A stretch of 64,000 bases of DNA from Symbiodinium natans (lineage: Eukaryota > Sar > Dinophyceae > Suessiales > Symbiodiniaceae). A program made the translations under genes and the position numbers. Below are positions 62,848 through 64,000 of this stretch, in pieces; positions within the stretch are counted from its first letter, which is position 1, and every line of letters starts with the position of its first letter. Under the pieces are notes generated by a model. The model was not told the DNA's origin, did no database searches, and saw only the letters and a list, made by a program, of their open reading frames with translations. The stretch covers positions 102,501 through 166,500 of the forward strand of contig CAJNDS010000217.1 of NCBI GenBank assembly GCA_905221605.1. The letters are read 5' to 3'.

Positions 62848-64000
62848 GTAAGCTCTTGCGTTAGTTTAGGATTTAGGATTTAGGGTTTAGGGTTTAGGTT
62901 TTAGGGTTTAGGGTTTAGGGTTTAGGGTTTAGGGTTTAGGGTTTAGGGTGTAGGCTTTGGGGTTTAGGGTTTTAGGTTTAGGGTTTAGGGTTTAGGGTTT
63001 ATTGTTTAGGGTGTCTTGCGTGCGCGGCCAGCATGCGCGATCGCACACACACTGCTCTCAAGAGTGCTTTCATGGCTCAGTCCCAGACCCTAAAGTTCCT
63101 AATTAGAGCGCGAAGCATGCAAGTTACCCCCCCAACCCCAAGCTATCGCTAGGATTTTGGCAGCACTCCAGTCGGCCGTAGCGCACCAGAAACACACTAA
63201 TCCTTCTCCCTCGGCCCCTATAAGCCCTAAACCCGTGAAACCCTGGAGCGTCAGGGCTCAGCAAGCATTTGGAAGCCCGAAATCCTTTCAAGCCCTGAGC
63301 CCTAAACCCCTAAACCCTAACGTGAAACCATGGCCTGGAGTCGCACGAATGGCGCCTTTATCGACAGGCCGGGTTCAGGGGTTTAGGGGTTTAGGTGTTT
63401 AGGTGTTTAGGGTTTAGGGTTTATAGGGTTTAGGTTGAGTTTAGGGTTTATGGGTTTATAGGGTTTAGGGTTTATAGGGTTTAGGTTCAGGGGTTGAGGG
63501 CTTTGGGGCACAAAGAAGCCCAGTGCTGGTGGCTTTTGAGGGGCGATAGGCCGGGGGGAGGGCTGTGTTGGGGCGTCATGTTGTGGGATTATGAGATTCA
63601 ATGTTTTGTGATGTTGCAATGGGATAAGGTTTAAGGTTTATGGCGTATGTGGCTTTACGTGTTCCTGAAATATTCTGCTCACAGGGCACTAGGCAGTAAG
63701 GGAGACAAGGCCAGGACCGAGCGCCCTAGGGTTGCCTCGCTCTTGGCAATGGCAACAGTTGCTTCACCCCAGCGCACTGCTTATGAGGGGCACGTCGTGG
63801 GGTCGATGTGTTGTAAACCCATGGAAATCTTGTTTTATAGTTAGGGTCCACCCACCCCCCCCCCCCCCTCTCCCAGAGTTATGAGACGGGTCCACATGCA
63901 GGACAGCTATGCGATTTTCGAATCTTAACACCCTGAAGCCTGAACCCTAAGCCCCAAAACCCTAAACCCTAAACGCTAAACCCTAAACCCTAAACCCTAC
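62848..64000. other. 3' end of window: repeats and unique spacers
   Basis: TTTAGGG run at 62,860-63,005, degenerate variants at 63,380-63,490, poly-C at about 63,850 and CCCTAAA at the very end. An island at about 63,010-63,080 and one at 63,150-63,380 gave no convincing exon. Confidence 0.5.
62860..63005. repeat. TTTAGGG array with variants
   Basis: About 18 units, including TTTAGGATTTAGG and GTGTAGG versions, after the last recognised exon. Confidence 0.95.

Noticed and set aside
1-64000. Chromosome end or subtelomere
   Set aside because: Arrays occur in both orientations across 64 kb and are interrupted by ordered exons of ordinary genes, so they are interstitial.

Overview
This window reads as eukaryotic nuclear DNA, most likely from a dinoflagellate, possibly a Suessiales/Symbiodiniaceae-type alga (inference). 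The reasons are: very small exons in kilobase-scale genes; introns that start with GC or GA about as often as GT and end almost always in AG|G; every recognisable gene on the + strand, as in dinoflagellate unidirectional gene arrays; and the plant/dinoflagellate-type telomere heptamer TTTAGGG/CCCTAAA.

The dominant feature is that heptamer and its variants, in runs from 20 to over 300 bp throughout the window and in both orientations. They are not a chromosome end: they lie inside introns, and every intron I could define in the sulfatase gene holds at least one run. Exons were found as short non-repetitive islands (16-107 bp) whose translations join in phase into recognisable proteins.

Layout: (1) about 0.8-12.4 kb, a CbxX/CfqX-type AAA+ ATPase with Walker A, Walker B, arginine-finger and sensor-2 regions on separate exons; the 5' end probably lies outside the window. 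(2) 13.3-22.9 kb, more + strand exons of a helical, lysine- and glutamate-rich protein, either a C-terminal extension of the ATPase or a separate gene. (3) 24.8-41.4 kb, an arylsulfatase (ARSB-like) gene with about 27 exons, from a signal-peptide ATG exon to a C-terminal exon. (4) 43.1-49 kb, a + strand gene whose best part is a DUF4116-like repeat on four exons. (5) 50.3-54.8 kb, exons of unrecognised helical proteins. (6) 54,978-57,182, an uninterrupted 734-codon ORF: N-terminal hydrophobic segment, six 77-residue CxxC/CxC zinc-ribbon-like repeats and a C-terminal PD-(D/E)XK-like nuclease domain. It is the only long intact ORF here and has no visible introns or telomeric repeats. (7) 57.7-62.9 kb, another multi-exon + strand gene, cysteine-rich and unrecognised.

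Between exons there are also several families of short inverted-repeat (MITE or introner-like) elements, a 22-bp satellite block, other minisatellites, TA and CT microsatellites and long poly-C tracts. No rRNA, tRNA or CRISPR array was seen. Exon borders come from protein-family pattern and splice phase read by eye, not from transcripts.
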